From an uncultured Stomatobaculum sp. (lineage in GTDB: Bacteria > Bacillota > Clostridia > Lachnospirales > Lachnospiraceae): a stretch of DNA of 5,908 nt. Location of the stretch: NCBI GenBank assembly GCA_938010625.1, contig CALLVJ010000073.1:1-5908 (forward strand). Direction: 5' to 3'. The notes under the pieces are model-generated. The model was not told the DNA's origin, ran no database searches, and worked only from the letters and a program-made list of their open reading frames with translations. Positions 5,844-5,908 of the stretch are shown one piece after another. The position numbers were made by a program, and so were the translations under genes. Within the stretch, counting starts at the first letter, position 1; each line of letters starts with the position of its first letter.

Positions 5844-5872
5844 CTTATATGCTATCTGTTAAACGGTGTGAA
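5844..5872 (-). promoter_or_regulatory. near-consensus promoter of the DUF2262-NADAR-TPR operon
   Basis: On the minus strand, TTCACA (5867-5872, five of six to TTGACA) and TATAAG (5844-5849, five of six to TATAAT) are exactly 17 bp apart. The predicted transcription start falls near 5837, at the very base of the 19-bp hairpin, so the mRNA would start with a stem-loop. The -35 element and most of the spacer overlap the last codons of the upstream gene; the -10 lies just past its stop. The start site itself is inferred. Confidence 0.65.
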
Positions 5873-5908
5873 AATCTGTCTCAGCCTCTCTTGATTGCCG
5901 CCTGTGCA
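5852..5908 (-). CDS. C-terminal end of an upstream gene (partial)
   Basis: The last 18 codons of a minus-strand frame read CTGGNQERLRQIFTPFNR and end with TAG at 5852-5854. The frame is open to the window edge, the composition is protein-like, and a strong hairpin follows the stop by 13 nt, as expected after a gene. The piece is too short to name a family. It could be non-coding by chance, because 18 open codons are not significant alone. Confidence 0.4.
   Translation of the reverse strand, partial: CTGGNQERLRQIFTPFNR

Overview
The window is a dense, fully minus-strand stretch of a bacterial chromosome. By eye the GC content is clearly above 50%. Strong AGGAGG-type ribosome binding sites, intrinsic terminators, a short DtxR/MntR-type regulator without an SH3 domain, and families I associate with gut and oral Clostridia point to a Firmicute, most likely a Lachnospiraceae relative with unusually high GC. 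The family-level placement is inference. I see no tRNA, rRNA, CRISPR array, transposase or phage gene.

Reading in the direction of transcription (right to left): the last 18 codons of an upstream gene end at 5852. A near-consensus sigma-A-type promoter (5844-5872) overlaps that end, and a perfect 19-bp hairpin (5787-5838) follows. Next comes a tightly packed operon. It holds a DUF2262-type protein (4933-5766), a 201-residue acidic protein of unknown family (4315-4920), a decayed GTG-start gene (3843-4318) with two +1 frameshifts and one nonsense codon, a NADAR/YbiA-type protein with a long N-terminal extension (2948-3808), and a 494-residue TPR-containing protein (1447-2931). Apart from the 34-nt gap after the pseudogene, genes are spaced by 12-16 nt or overlap. 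The operon ends at a U-tract terminator (1362-1393).

Beyond it are two housekeeping-like genes. One is a DtxR/MntR-family metal-dependent repressor (953-1339), whose putative promoter lies upstream of that terminator, so the terminator would sit in its leader. The other is a NagD-like HAD-IIA phosphatase (97-876), separated from the regulator by a weaker hairpin.

The most interesting part is the five-cistron operon. Small soluble acidic proteins of unknown function sit in a row with a NADAR protein, a family linked to ADP-ribose chemistry and to reversal of guanine ADP-ribosylation. The layout resembles poly-immunity or defence-associated gene arrays, but no toxin is visible here, so this is a hypothesis. 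Start sites were moved inward from the longest open frames for all five CDS that have upstream extensions, using visible Shine-Dalgarno sequences where present.
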